NCBI GenBank assembly: GCA_947034885.2
Contig: OX344754.2
Location: 14,092,501 to 14,156,500, forward strand
Direction of reading: 5' to 3'
DNA from: Thuidium tamariscinum
Lineage: Eukaryota > Streptophyta > Bryopsida > Hypnales > Thuidiaceae
Length of the DNA stretch: 64,000 bases
Part shown: positions 13,250 to 26,292 of the stretch, piece by piece
Numbering within the stretch: the stretch's first letter is position 1
Layout: each line of letters starts with the position of its first letter
Translations under genes and position numbers: made by a program
Notes under the pieces: generated by a model
The model's input: the letters and a program-made list of their open reading frames with translations, nothing else
Databases searched by the model: none
Told to the model about the DNA's origin: nothing

Positions 13250-14450
13250 ATCATGTGATCTAAATTCTCATCAAATTTTGGACTTTTACAAAATACCTCT
13301 TCAAGTTTATAATCCAACTTTTCAAGATTTTGCATTGAGGTGTACAAATTTGTTGTATGTCTTTTTTTATAGTTGAGTTTTTTAAAGCTCTTGTTATAGT
13401 CAATTGGAAACATGTCATTAAACTTTGAGGCAATGTTTCCTATTAGAAAATATTTGGGGAAATTTGTGACTATTGCAATTTTTCTTAAAAATGTTGGGTT
13501 TAGTGATATAAATGTGAAGTATACCTTAAATGAATGCCCATCAATACTTTACTTTATTACCTCAACTTTGTTAATGATTATAAAATAGTTCCTTGGCCAT
13601 TTATCAAATTAATTCCTTAAGTTTCTAGACAATCTACAATAGCTTATTCATAATACATTGCTAACATAATTTTTGTAAGAACACATTATAATAAGCAATC
13701 ATAGTGTCTTCAAGTCTATATTTTATTTTATTTATTTAAACACACAAAATAGGAACTAATTAATTATTAGAAATACTTATAATTATAAAATTGAATTTCA
13801 ATTTACATATTGAATTTTATTTCTTTGAATGAGAAATTTCATAACATGACTTATTTGGTTAGTTGAAATCTATTGCTCTTCATGATGTGATAATTTTGTA
13901 TCAATCATAAATTAATATAAATTTCTAAAATACTATTGAAAATATTGATTATATTTTTATAAAAAAAAAATTTCAATAAAAATCGTTAGCAAGAGAATAT
14001 TTGTCAAAATTGAAAGGTTAGCATGTAGTCCTTGTAATATTATAGTAAGTTTTATAAACTCTAAATTCAAGTGGATCACTCTTTGTATGTTTTATACCCC
14101 CCCATGTGGCAAGTTTTTTTTTTTTTTTTTTTGGGGGGGGGGCTATTTATCTCGAAGGCTCAAATAAATGGTCCCCTATAATTACATAACATGTGAAAGT
14201 GTCCTATATTATGGCACCCTATACTTCTTTATATTATGTAGGTGAAAGTATTTTTTTTAGGGTATTTTCTTTATGAAGAAAAAATGTGAATTGAAGAAAA
14301 AATTAAAAGCAAGAAGGTTAGAGAGAAGATCAATGAAATTTACATGAAAAGTTGGGATGTTTACTTGGCTCAATATTCTTTTCCATTATCACATTTTTTT
14401 TGTATATAGAATTCACTTAAGTGAACTAGTATGACAATTTTACCACTTGC
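13250..14450. other. AT-rich DNA with a T-run/G-run junction
   Basis: No gene was recognised. Positions 14,114-14,142 hold about 19 T followed by 10 G, just after a seven-C run at about 14,097-14,103. This homopolymer junction is prone to sequencing and assembly error. Confidence 0.6.
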
Positions 14451-15740
14451 AATAACCAGCTTGCACTACATCATTTATGACCCAAAGACCAAAGGGTTCT
14501 TGTCAAAGTAGCGATAGCCAAATCTAGAAAGTAGATCATATTATGCTACAAATGCTATAGTTATGAGGTACACGCAAAAGTCGAGGGATGGAATTGCATA
14601 GTAGCCGTGTGTCAGTGTGTAGAGAAGACTGGTAGTGCTCTACTTAGATGTTTCAGTTTGCTAAGTTTCAAAAGTCCAAGATAGAGCGCAACACACTAAT
14701 GCGCCGCCTTGCTTGGATACGGTTTTCCGATTGGAAATCATTCGTAGGGCTTTTCTAGTCTACCTTACTCTCATAAAAAGCCTAAATATTTCCATCATCA
14801 AAATAAACTCGGCCTTACCAATCAATGATGTTTTTGTGAAGAAAAAGCCAATAACAAACTGTATAATGAAATTTCAATTTCATTATTCACGCCCTAGCTA
14901 GAGAAGTTATAGTAGAAGAAAGTATGATGGCCTAGGCATGAAGGAAAAGTCTTCTCTTTTCCATCAATTCTGTCTCGTTTATTTCTTCATTAATCTATTG
15001 AGATTTTGCCGATCCCACACAAGATCCAACTCGATTTGTTACTATGCAAACTTTGTTCCCATGGACTAACAAAATCAAAATAGTGAAATCCTTGAGTCGT
15101 CTCAAAACCTTCAAATCTACATGTTGTTAATGTGGGGATGGAAGGTTTTTGAGTTCTGCTTGTATGACGAAGCCCTACTAATAAGGGTGTAGCGAGAGGG
15201 CGGAAGAAAAAAATTGGCTGCGCCGTGGCCGCTTTCACCCTCCACCCGGAAGCACAGAAACAAAACCTATGGAAATGCAATTAAACCAGTGCTATGCCTT
15301 CATTGTTCACATAACAAATGATGGGGCTGGAAAACAACTGGGAAGATGGAAAAATAAGACGATACGGAGAGTCATTACTCATTAGAGGCACAGTGCTTTC
15401 TTCTTTTTTAGCAAAAGCCAATTTGTGAATAAAATTCTTTTGTTTTATTGCGGGCAAAATTCCCACCAATGGCTGAGATGTTCAGTTGACTCTCCTCCCT
15501 TTGTAGGAGGCCCAGTAGCCCTCGAGTTGAAGGTGAGCAAAAAATGAAGGAAGACAGAGGCCTTAGTGAACTACTATAAATAAACAAGTGTAAGCTTTGT
15601 TGCCCGATAGTATCAATTACTGACGACATTGAAGGATGAATCCTAGGATAAAAAGGAGGAATAAAGGGTACTTGCAATGCAAATTTTTGGTCTTGCATTG
15701 AACATCCGATGGCTTCTCCCGCGCTCTTTTCAACAAAATG
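14450..15740. other. Less AT-rich unassigned segment
   Basis: Base composition is clearly less AT-biased than in the flanks, with many CpG dinucleotides around 15,150-15,260. The best reading frame is on the minus strand (15,408-15,698, 96 codons, ATG start), with no recognisable domain and no homolog that I know. It may be the relic of a gene or promoter, or a piece of an old retroelement. I cannot decide. Confidence 0.3.
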
Positions 15741-16730
15741 AAAAATAAAGACATTATATATTAATTACATTGTATACTCAATTATATACAATCAATATGA
15801 AAATTCAAAAATTGAATGTACAAGAACTTTTGCAATGTATGAAAAACAAAATTTGGCAATGGATGAAAATGAAACAATAGAATTACAATTTACAGAAATT
15901 GCAATGCTTTAAAAAATGAAAAAATTTCATCCATGAGTTATAAACAAGAATTAATTTTGAACACACCACTTTAAGGAACAAAAAGCATTGCCTTTCACAT
16001 GCCATAGAAGAGTGGTTTGCAAATGCACCTAAATGTCAAACCAAAAAGGAAACCTAAAACAAAAGCATGTGCTAAGAATGGTTCATTCACGAATGCTCAA
16101 AAAATCCTAAGATATAGTACAACCTTCCCAATACTAGTTCCTATATGCATATGCATTGAATTGTAAGAAAATTGGCCTCCTATTTTAGTATATTAGTAGG
16201 CTCAAAATCTTCCTGTTGAGTTGCAATCACCCATAGATCAACGAAGGAAACATTGCAAATAAGTCCTGAAATGAAGCAATGTTTGTGTTTTCAACGCTTT
16301 TGGTTCCAAGTTGTCATGTTAGAGAGAATTGCCTTGAGAAAGTATAAAACTTTTGGCTGCAATTAATTCTAGCAAGGGTAGGAGAATTAATCCACAGGCC
16401 TCAATAACAAATAAGACATGGATATCTTTGGGAAAACACGTGGATTCTAATTGTTCCCGGATATGATTCAACGTATAGGAGTCATCACTTATGGTAAGAG
16501 ATAGGAATATATATGAAAATGTTTGATACTTTGAATGTTCAAACACTTGTTCATATATAAGATGGATGAACCATCACGTATAATATAAATATAATCCTTG
16601 AATAGAAATGTATAAATATAGAGGTATAGGTGTATAAATGTGAATAAAAATACATATAATCACGTATAAATATATGTATATACCATGTATAAAATATGTA
16701 TTTAAATCATATATAAATAATTATATAATT

Positions 16731-17463
16731 GGGTGAATGCAAGAAACACTTGTACTATTTTTCGTCACAAGCTAAGTGCTGATCTGTTTTTTGGCCATAA
16801 CTTTTGCATTTTTGCTTTAAATGACTCAAGATTTCTAGAGAAGGTACTCATGTCTATTATACACCTTATATAATTTTTTCATAATTTTCAAAATTAGTTT
16901 AATACTAAAATAGTACTAGTGATTAAATGTCACAAATGAGAATTTGGAGGTTTTTAGTACTAAGGAGTACCTTTTTTTAATGATTTTAAGATGAAATTTG
17001 GATGAGATGTTCTTCTAGTAGATTTACATCTCTCCACGTGAGGGATTTTGAAAAAAGTTATTTTTATGTGGTGTGGAAGTCTACAAAGTGAGCTTCTTTC
17101 TGCTTGAATTTTGAAATATATAAAATATTATTTTGGTGTTTTCTTTGTTGAATGACCATCTCCACGGAATTCTTGCAAATGGCCACTTTATATTTTTTGA
17201 ATTTACTTATTTTTACTATTTTTACCAAATTAAAACTTGAAGGTATGTATTTTCTTGAGGTTTGGCGCTTTTTAAATTCTCCTACTTAGAGAATTTTCCT
17301 ATCAATTTCCTTTGGAGAAAACCTTCATCTTAAAGGTCTATACATTGTTCATATTTTTCAAATTTTTTTCAAATTAGTTTTCTAATTTTAAAGTACTCCA
17401 GAAAAAGTCATGAGTACTGTAGTAAAACGCAACAAATAGTACATGTGTTTCTTGCATTCACCC
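16731..17463. mobile_element. GGGTGAATGCAAGAAACAC-type non-autonomous element
   Basis: About 733 bp with near-perfect inverted ends GGGTGAATGCAAGAAACAC and, on the right, the complement of the same 19 bases. Flanks AATT and AATA could be a decayed 3-bp duplication AAT. The interior shares 'ggccataacttttgcat' with the copies at 7,641 and 29,836. There is no transposase. Confidence 0.75.
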
Positions 17464-18943
17464 AATATATGTATAAAATATGTATATATATTATATATAT
17501 AAGTATAAAATACATATATGTCAAACTGTATAAAAGTTGTATATATCTTATATGGAGATTTGTGGCCCAAATTGAAGTAAAGATTCAAAACCACAAGTCC
17601 TTGTAACCTTTAAAGAAAAAGACAGCACTACAATGAACGCCACAAACACGTCACAACTCCAAATCAAGAGTGCTATAGCTTCTTAAAAAGCTAATAAAAT
17701 CATCTGTAATTTCTACAAATTTTAATAAAAATGGACTTACAAAACTTTTTTTTATAGCTCTCCAAAGTTGGTACTCCAAAATTCTTTTGAGCTCAACATA
17801 CTCCCACTTTATAAGCCATAAAATACACAAAAACACTCCAAATTCCTTGAGTCTTGAGTTTTTGTAAAGCTTAAAATGTTTGGAAGATCTCCACTAAATT
17901 TGAGGTTGAAATTCTAAACACTACGTTTTATGATACTTCAAATCTAGGACTTAAGTTTGTAAAGGCCGTTTGTACTAATTTACTTCATTACCTATAACTT
18001 TTTGTTCACAAATGAAAATATCAAGTGTGATATCTTTCTAAGAAAATAACAAAAAGACCTATATTTATTCTAAATTTCATTTTGATATAACAAGTATTGT
18101 GACTTCAAGAGAGGTACAAAGTCTCCATTCCTTTATTTGGGTAACAGCAAACCACTCTTCACTCACTCATTCACTCACTCACAACTTTTGTATAGAAACT
18201 CCAAATGAAGTGAAACTACTGCCAAAAGAAACACAAGATCAAGATGTACAAACCTACCAAATTTTGTATTCAAATTCATCTTTTTCAAAATATAGTATAC
18301 ATTCAAAATTTCGGTCCAAAATACTATAGCAAACAACACTCAAAACAACAACAAAAGGTAAAGGAGAAGAATTCCCTTCCCTTATTCCCTCACATAGGCC
18401 ACATTAACCCATGCCACGTCTTCATGGGCATCTAAAAATCTATTGGCTAAGGTATGATTCTCTCTTATCCCAACTCTAACTTCATCTTTGAACTACAAAT
18501 CTTAAAATCAACTAGGAAAGAGGTAAAACAAGTTACTTCCTCTCTATTAATTCATATATGAGAATAAAAACTAGTTGGTGGACATTCAAACTCAATATAT
18601 ATATATATATATTATTAAAAAAAACTATTTTATCATAATAACATTATGCAAGAAAGACTAAAACTTATATATACAAAAACTTTAAAATTCAAAGAAGTAC
18701 CATAGCAATGAAATTGGCCCTTCGGTCTCTGCTCAAGTCGTTGAGTGGTCCTTGAAGCCAAAGGCAATAGCTTACTTCATTAGAAATACAATTGACCATT
18801 TGACTTTCAGCGGTGTTTTCAAAACACCCTTTAAAAACCATTTGGTGATCTCTAGAAAGTGTAGATTTAAACTCCAAAACAATAACCAAAGCCCTTGTAT
18901 CCGATTGTATGCTTGTCAATGCAGTTTGATGAATACCTAGGTC
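17464..18943. other. AT-rich DNA, no gene recognised
   Basis: The stretch contains short AT tracts and a 4-bp tandem patch 'actcactcattcactcactcac' near 18,157-18,182. A minus-strand frame of 91 codons ends at 18,689, but its protein shows no known motif. Nothing else is supported. Confidence 0.5.
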
Positions 18944-19997
18944 TGTGAGCCCCGTCATTGTCACTCAGGCCTCGGATTTTTCTTTTTTTCGCTTATTGCT
19001 CGTATTTAAGGTAATTATGGTTAAAAAACAACTAAAAAGAGTGCTCACAGTAGGATTGATACAATTCCTGCCAATGATAGAGAATTGGGTCTAAATATTT
19101 TAGAGTACCTTAAAAGACTCCTTAGAGCCAATTTCTACAACTTATCGGGAGATTAGACATGATATTATGCAATTCGCAGGAAACGGCACTAGCACCACGG
19201 GAGTCCAACAGTCTCCTACGGGTGTCACGGCGAAGCCAACCAGTGAAGATTCCCTCGTACGGGAATGATTCCTCCCCGGAGGAATTAATTCCGCCACAGT
19301 GCAATTTCTGCTTTGTTTAGACAGTGTGGGTTTTTAGCGAAACTTTGCACTTGTCATTGGGGGGCTTCCTAGAAGATCCCCTAAAAGTTTCGTAATTTTC
19401 TGGATTACGGAAATGACTCCATGGGAAGTCAACCGCTTTTACCGGCAATTGGAAATTCATAGAAAATTCCACGGTGATGGTAAAATCCAACTAAAAATTA
19501 GGATAGTATGTTTTAGCCTAATGAAACGTCCCGCCAAATTTGAAGACATTCTGATAGCGGCAAGTACCAGAACCAGCGGCAGCTACAACTTTCTAGGTTT
19601 TTACCAAAACTCTTGCGAGTTGACCGGCGCACGGGGAGCATACGGAGTCCGATTCGGGTCAACTTAGACTCTTTTCCAACATTCTTGGACCTTCCCAACA
19701 ACCTGGGCTGGTCAAAACTTTTGGGAAAAATCAATTCCAAAAGATAGATTTTCCGCCCTTTCTACAGGCTTGTGAATGTTAGTTTTGGAGCGCATTTGGG
19801 TTCCGAGAGTAAGGGGTAGGGGTTCCTTTAGACTAATTTGGGTCTTTTGGAGCCAATGGCGTTGTCCGTTTGGCGATCGGACCATTTCTCCAAAAGTTAG
19901 AATCGCTACAGCAGTAGGGTAGATTTTTAGTTCGTTAATTTGGGTTTTTGTAGTTAGCTTAGTTCGTAACTTGAGGGGGGAGGAGGCCTTGGAAATG

Positions 19998-20006
19998 TAT
20001 AAAAGG
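19998..20006 (+). promoter_or_regulatory. TATA box of the LTR-like block
   Basis: TATAAAAGG lies just upstream of a C/T-rich stretch, as in plant LTR promoters. The sister block has GGTATATAAGGG at about 45,687 in the same relative place. That conserved position is the main support. Confidence 0.45.
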
Positions 20007-20677
20007 CCTCCCCCTCCCCTCATTTCATACCTCTAAACTCTTACACTTCTTATCATTTCTAATATCCTTTTCAAACATCAAACACTACCATCTTCTATTG
20101 CCATTTTTTCAATCCTTCTTTAGTGTCATTTGATTACTATATTGCAAGTCCAAGGGCGTGTGTTGCTCACCTTCACGCTACTCCCACTTTGTTGGTATTT
20201 TCTAAACTACCTTTGTCATTACAAGTTGTCTTCAATTATTGAAGCATTTTGTTGGGGATTTATTGGAAGTCCTTGTGTACTCTTGGGGGTTCTCCTAACT
20301 CCTTGGGTCTTTTGTATTAGTCATTTTGTGACTCTTGCAATTTTGAAATCATAATCCTTCGTGATTAGTCTCTTCGGGGAATTTACAGCCTGGATAGGCT
20401 TATTGAGAATTCCCCCCGGGCCTAACCGTTGAATTGTGATCCACGAAAGTTGTGTTTAGAGGAAACTCTAACTCTTGGGGATTCCTTGGGAGGCAATCCC
20501 TTGCCAAATTCTCCAAGAAACACAGGTGAGATTCCTTAGACGGCGAAGCTATCGCCAAATTTTAAACATTTCTTAGAATTATTTTGCCAACGGCGAAGCT
20601 TTGACTTCCTAAGTAAAATTCCGTGTTTTGTTTTGTCAAGGGGTCCCCAATTGGAGACCCAAAGTTTGGCGAGCAAC

Positions 20678-20830
20678 AGCCAGAATTTGGTGACAAAGAA
20701 GCCAGTTTAGCCAAGCAACCAGTTCGGCCAAGCAGCCAGTCGGCAAGCAACCAGTCAGACAGGCAGCCAGCGAGGCATCAGTCAGGCTCGGTTATTGAGC
20801 CAGGCCATACGGCCACTTAGCCAGGCCATA
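20678..20830. repeat. Short imperfect repeats of CAGCCAG / AAGCAACCAGT
   Basis: A low-complexity patch of variants of 'aagcaaccagt' and 'ggcagccag' lies inside the LTR-like fossil. The apparent reading frame rich in Gln, Ser and Pro comes from this repetition and is not evidence of a protein. Confidence 0.6.
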
Positions 20831-21221
20831 AAACCAAATTTTTTCCATCATACCATCACTACTGGGGATGATGCCTGAGGGCCCCCACTTTGTTTTTCCA
20901 GAGTTTTTTTGAACACCAGGTGTCAACTGGTTGAGAGAGAAAGAGGGAAAAAACTATTTAGTGATAATTTTGCATTGGGAAAAATAAGATTAAAACTACA
21001 GAGAGAGTTTTTGAGAAGAAAGAAAGGTTGTTGAGTGATCATAGGACTTCCAAAAATCCAGATTTCCAAGCCAGGTCGTCCCAAAGCCAAACTCAGTCAA
21101 GTAGAAAATTCCAGAGTGTGAAACTTGAGAGGGCCAGACCAGCCAGTAGCTGAATGCTAAAAATCTGAATTTTAAACAAAGTCAACCTGGGTTGTCTGAT
21201 CATATCAGCCATCGAGAGGCT

Positions 21222-21330
21222 AGACCAGCAAGGCTGGGTTCAATTGAAGAGAGATCAGGACCAGTCCAGCAAGGCTGGTTCAAATTGAAGAGAGATCAGG
21301 ACCCAGCAAGGCTGGTTCAAATTCAAATCA
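21222..21330. repeat. Tandem repeat, 'ccagcaaggctggttcaaat' unit, about three copies
   Basis: The block 'ccagcaaggctgg(g)ttcaa' followed by 'ttgaagagagatcagga' occurs at about 21,227, 21,268 and 21,303, a period of roughly 35-41 bp, inside the LTR-like fossil. Confidence 0.7.
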
Positions 21331-23369
21331 GCTCATTGAGAGCAGTCTAACCCAGTAGCCCTCACCACCAACATTCAGACTCCAGTTCTAGCTCCAGCAC
21401 GCTCTCCTCCAACAATTCAGTGCAATCTCATGCAAACTCTCATCTCTCAACTTTCAAAATACAAGTCCTTAAGCAAGTGCGGAAGTAGAATGATATGCAA
21501 GCATTGAAGTTGGGAAGAAGGAGTTATGCCCAAGTAGGGAATCATTGACTTTTGTGTCGTATTTAGCCTAGGAAGAAGAAAAAAGACAAATAGAAAAAAA
21601 CAAATAAAAGAATAAGTTGACTTTGAGTAGTTTAGAGAATTTGCCAATTTAGAGAAAAGTTGGAGAACCTTAATTGTAGTGAGATTGACTTTCAAAACCA
21701 TTTAATGGTTAATTTCAAAAATTAGATTTTATTAGGATATTTTATAGGTTGACTTTGGGGATTATTTAAAAGGGAAAGAAGAAGCTCGAAGGATAAAGAA
21801 AACAAAAACAAAACAAAGGTAAGTAAAGGAAGGAGGTTTTGAAGGGAAATACCCCATTCAACAGTATTCAAACAAAAAACACAAAAAATGGAGATGGAAT
21901 TGGCGCCGCGTGGAGAATTGATGGGAGCACACGAAGACCCCGAGATTGCTATGTTGGAGGTTAGTTCTTAAACCTATTTTCTCATTTACCCTTCTTTTGA
22001 TTTTATCCAAATTAGATTCTAGTCTAGGCAACGTATCAATTAGGTTATTTTTCAATTAGAATTAAGCAAAATCAATTAGCATAGGAAAGTTCTGCTTCCA
22101 AAACAAAGATAACAATTCGAACAAACATTCCAAAGATAATCCAAACCAATAATATTTTCGAGATTAAACCAAGGTTGGAAGATTTAAGTTTTAGAAAATT
22201 AGACAATTGATTAGAAGTAGAAGTAGAAGATTAAAACCCAAAAAGTACTTCCAAGGTAAAAACAAGAAATAAGTAAATTTTGGAGAACCGGACAACGGTC
22301 AAAGTTTACTTAAAATTCATTTTACCCAAGGATTTAAAAGGTAGAAGTTGAATTAGGATAAAAAAACCAAAGATAAAAGTCAACTAAGGATTGGACTCTT
22401 CGGCAAAAAGGAATTCAATTAGGTAATTTTGATGAACCAGTTAACGGTCGAAATTTACTAAAGAATTTCACGTTTACCTCACCGTCAAAAGTCGAGGTTT
22501 TACTTTCGCAAAGGTAAAATTATTCCTTTCTTGACCAAAACCAATTCACTTATTCCAATTTTATCCAAAAATAGCCAAGATTAGTCAAAACCATCATCAG
22601 TTAAATGAAAGCCCATCAAGGACAAAATAGGAATAGAATTACCCAAAAGATATCTTAAAACGGGAAAAAACCAAAGAAAGGGAAAAAACTTAGCAAAGAC
22701 TTAGGTCTTGAGGGAATAGGAAGTAACTAAAGACACTCAATTGATTCCGATAGATAGACCTTTATCACTCACCAGTGCGGAAGCTAAGTGGCTAACTCTT
22801 AGAATCCAAGGATAATCGACTTAGCGATTGCCAATAGACCAATTAGGAGTAGGAATTAGAAAGATCCATTGCTTGGAAGGCGTAACTGGATCACACGTAA
22901 GTTAGACACCCACTAGGAATCACACATAAAAGAGTAGAACCTGGTTGTGTACACTTTATTCCAAGGGTGGGAATAAAGAGCCCACAGGGTCTGTAAGCTT
23001 TGCACGAGGTTGAACATGACGCTCAAAAGTCTCAGCTTCATCTCGAACACGTTCTGTTGATGTCGATGGTTGATCTGAATCAAGTGGTAGTTGAGACAAT
23101 GGTAGCTCTCAATCGTCAAGGTCTTGTGAATCCATCACTATAAATACTATAACTCAAACAAATATTGAATCAAAATATACTTCAAAAAAAATCCCACTTA
23201 GCTTCTTCTATACACTTCCTAATAAGTTCTTCAAGAAGTCAATAATAAAGTTCCACCAATCTAATTCCAAACAGTCAACCAATAGCAGTATAAAATCGTT
23301 GTAGGACCAACAATAATCACCAAGTTGCGAACTTGGCTGGCTATCAAAGTTTCCCGTTAGTTGTTGATC

Positions 23370-23392
23370 AATTCTGGGTTCGAAACCCACTA
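23370..23392 (+). other. Pol III B-box-like motif
   Basis: GGTTCGAAACC fits the B-box consensus GGTTCGANNCC and lies in a small stem resembling a tRNA T-arm. No A box or rest of a tRNA was found upstream. It may be chance or part of the end of the LTR-like block. Confidence 0.25.
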
Positions 23393-23430
23393 GACTCATT
23401 GAATCAGTTTGAGCAACTGCAATTTGGCAC

Positions 23431-25784
23431 CGCTAGTGAAAGTAAGAAATAAATAGCTAGCCAACCATCTATTTCCCCTGATCTAAGTGACAAAATGTAC
23501 TACATCCAAACTGTGGATCTTTCCACGACCAATCCTTTTCTCTCTTGTTTCTAAACTTATTGAATAAGAAACAAAATAATAATAAAACAAATATTTATAC
23601 AATGGAAGTATTTCTATTACGACAACATGCCTCATTTTGAACTCTTCATAAGGCAATTACTGGTGATGTAGTGATTGCTTCATGTTTTCAAAGTTGGTGA
23701 AAATTGATTTTCCTAAAAACAACTAATTTTTGAAATATTTTTTTGAAATTTTCTCAGTTGTCATTTAGGCTTCTTTATGTATAGAACTCATAGGCATTGA
23801 ATGCCAGTTTTCTTTCTATGCGGATGGCATTTGCACTTGTATGAGTGATACGGGTTTCAATACACTTTCATTTTTGGATTGATTCATTATATTTAAAGTC
23901 ACTTGCTTGTATACCACTGTTGTAGCCTATGTGCATTTATGGATACCTATAGCCTTTTTCTTCTTCAATTTGCAGTTTGTCCTAGCTTCCTCCAAAAAAT
24001 TTCATCCTACTTGCTTTGCACTAGGTCTTCACTTGGGTGTCAAAAAAAATCTTAAACACATTGTCTGTAAAGACAATGCTTTCAATAAAGGCCTCTCAAT
24101 CCTTAAATGCTCATTTTATGAGCCTCCTACTACAATGGTGTTATCCAAATACCATAGTCTTCCGTGTTGCCACCTATGCAAACATTGTGTACCACCTTTA
24201 TACTCTGATTACTTTGCACAACCAACTCTAAATAAAACTGACCCTACTAAATACAATTTCCAAGATCCTAATCTCTAATCCTTAAATTATATGCAAAAAA
24301 TTCTAATACTTGAGATTTTTTAGCTACCTATTTAACTTATAATGCATCTTTGACTTTGAAAGTCCCCTACTTTATTTGTAAATCCTTTATAAATTTTACC
24401 TTGAAACAATAAACCCATGCTATATTATGCCGCAAGTGAAGTGTTTAAAATGCGAGAAGTAATTCACCCAGAACTCTAAAAGATATTAATTCGTAATAAA
24501 ACTATAAAAAATGAATTTTAATAAACTAATTAAGGTTATATACAATACAATCATCCTACAAAGTTGATTTTCATCATTGAATCCTAAAGGATCAAGTGTC
24601 TCATCTAGGGGCACTTGAAGGTTTGGAGAGGTTCCTATAATCTCAGTTTTTGGCAATAATATTTGAAAAAATCTTTTTGCAAATAAAATAATACATTAAC
24701 TTCATGGAAATATAAATTTTATTTTTATTGTTAACCAAGAGCAAAAATTATAAAAACCTAAGCCCAAAATGGAGTTTGTTGGACAACACAAAAAAATCCA
24801 CAAAAACTCAAGATAAAGCTTTGAAAATTTTTTTTATAGAAAAAATATCTGTCTATGTCGAAAGATTTAATTTATTCTATTTGCACAATTTAAAGGTCTT
24901 TTGGGGGGGACAATCAAAGCATTAAAATTTGAAAAATAGCTCATAGGGTTGTTTTTTAGCCCAATTTTCACAATATTTCAAAACTACTTGAATTGGCCAA
25001 TTTTCTACAAAGTATGTTTGCATTGTGAATACATTGGTAAACAATTAAAATTTAATAGAAAGAAATATTTTATTTCAGTTAATTTAATTGACCAATTGAT
25101 TTTTAACTTTTCAAATTTAAAAATTCTAAATGTACAACTTGAATTCCAAGTTTTCAAATGTATTAATCTATCAATTGAAAATATAGAAATTTAGTGATAT
25201 CAAAATCCACAACTTTTATAGATTTTGAGATTTCAAAGCTAATTTTCTTAATTCTGCACATCTGAAAATTCATAATTATCAGTTGATTGTAGTTGTTTGT
25301 TTATTTTAAGATTTTATAATCTTAAAGAATTAGACACCATTGATGATAGCACAACAAATGTTGAAGTCTTTATTTAGTATTAGTGAAACTTCATTAATCC
25401 TTCTATACATGCAAAACTTATAGTTGATTACCAACTTTTATTGTATCTTGTAGCTAATCCATTTATAAAAAACTTATAGGTTTTAATTTGCTTGCTAGAA
25501 CAATCTCACCATTGGGATCAATGTACTTTAATTCCATCTTAAAGCGGTATGTTATTAGCATTTTAATTTTTCCTTCTATTGTTGATATCTAAATCTACTT
25601 AATAAATTAGATTTAGATATCAGCAATAGAAAGGAAAAATTAGATTTATAAAGTGTGAAAATCAAGTATTTTTAAGAAAATTATTTTTCTCAAATTGGGA
25701 GTGTAGTGATTGCCACTTTTGGGTGCATTGTGTGTATGACAATGCACTCTAAGTTTTAAATTTTTTAAATTTTGAGGCAATGAT
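23431..25784. other. AT-rich DNA, no gene recognised
   Basis: The longest open frame (23,907-24,278) opens on a non-ATG codon and has no recognisable motif. No repeat family of this window was recognised here. Confidence 0.5.
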
Positions 25785-26140
25785 ACAATGGAAACACCTA
25801 AAACCGTCCAAATAAAGAATTCAGCATGGTTGGAGGCATCGTTTTCTAAAACTGATATTTTTCTAGTATTAGCAAGAGAAAATAATGAATATTAAAAAGA
25901 AAATTAAAATTCTCGGAATCAGTATGTAATTTCTACAAATTTTCAAAGAGTTGGCTCCCTAGACCACTGGAACCATCCTATAGGTGTACCCTAAATTGAA
26001 CTCTGCTGAAATCAGTTGTTAGTGAATGAAAATTATACATGTGTCTTCAAACTGCGTCAACAAATTAGAGTTAAACACTTGTCAGACACTTTAATGGACA
26101 CTCATGGGCAAATTTAGTGACACTCTAGGGACCTGGAATA
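25785..26140 (+). repeat. Dispersed repeat, copy 1 (inverted relative to 58,880-59,270)
   Basis: About 350 bp match the reverse complement of 58,880-59,270, including 'atatttttctagtattagc', 'tatgtaatttctacaaattt' and 'ggctccctagacc'. No coding capacity. Ends are not defined well enough to name a class. Confidence 0.75.
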
Positions 26141-26211
26141 GGTATAGGGACGGAAATGGGTGTTTCTTCCTTATATGAGGCAATTAATTCCATCAAGCGC
26201 CCCCCCAAGAT

Positions 26212-26292
26212 GATTTTAATATTAATATTAATATTTTAATATTAATATATTAATATTAATATATTAATATCAAAATATTAAAATATTAATAA
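26212..26292. repeat. AT-only near-palindrome of ATATTAAT units
   Basis: Alternating 'atattaat' and 'attttaat' units form a self-complementary tract of about 80 bases that could fold into a hairpin. Confidence 0.8.

Larger units (their letters stand above)
10300..13250. repeat. Degenerate satellite array with a ~150-bp ancestral unit
   Basis: A recurring block with the anchor 'gaat(a/g)g(g/a)tggctt' followed by 'tcatgattggaaggagaagg' and 'caacaaagtttgtaccctc' returns at about 10,318, 10,461, 10,620, 11,697, 11,845, 12,000, 12,120 and 12,258. Typical spacing is 125-150 bp. The array is interrupted at about 10,745-11,680 by unrelated sequence that ends in GGGGTTAA. Part of it falls inside the inverted duplication, so related units occur reversed at 49.9-51.4 kb. 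Confidence 0.7.
18944..23430 (+). mobile_element. LTR-retrotransposon fossil (long LTR-like block) 1
   Basis: The block begins with TGTGAGCCCC and holds a promoter-like TATAAAAGG at about 19,998. It ends near an ACTGCA followed by ATTTGGCACCGCTAG, which resembles a primer-binding site after a 5' LTR. It is similar along much of its length to 44,126-48,010: both start TGTGAGCCC, share 'ccatgggaagtca', 'tttgaagacattct' and a TATA box in the same order. No gag, protease, reverse transcriptase or integrase domain is seen, so this is a broken or non-autonomous remnant. Divergence from copy 2 suggests considerable age. Superfamily is not determined. Confidence 0.5.

Noticed and set aside
18689-18964. 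Minus-strand frame of 91 codons next to the LTR-like block
   Set aside because: It overlaps the start of the retroelement fossil, carries no recognisable motif and has a competing frame on the other strand.
20623-20820. Gln/Ser/Pro-rich frame resembling a low-complexity protein
   Set aside because: It is explained by short nucleotide repeats (cagccag) in the retroelement fossil.
23350-23400. Possible tRNA gene because of an exact B-box-like GGTTCGAAACC
   Set aside because: No A box, anticodon arm or acceptor pairing was found upstream.
23907-24278. Longest open frame in the window (123 codons)
   Set aside because: It starts at a TTG codon, has no ATG until late, shows no domain, and is compatible with chance in AT-rich DNA.
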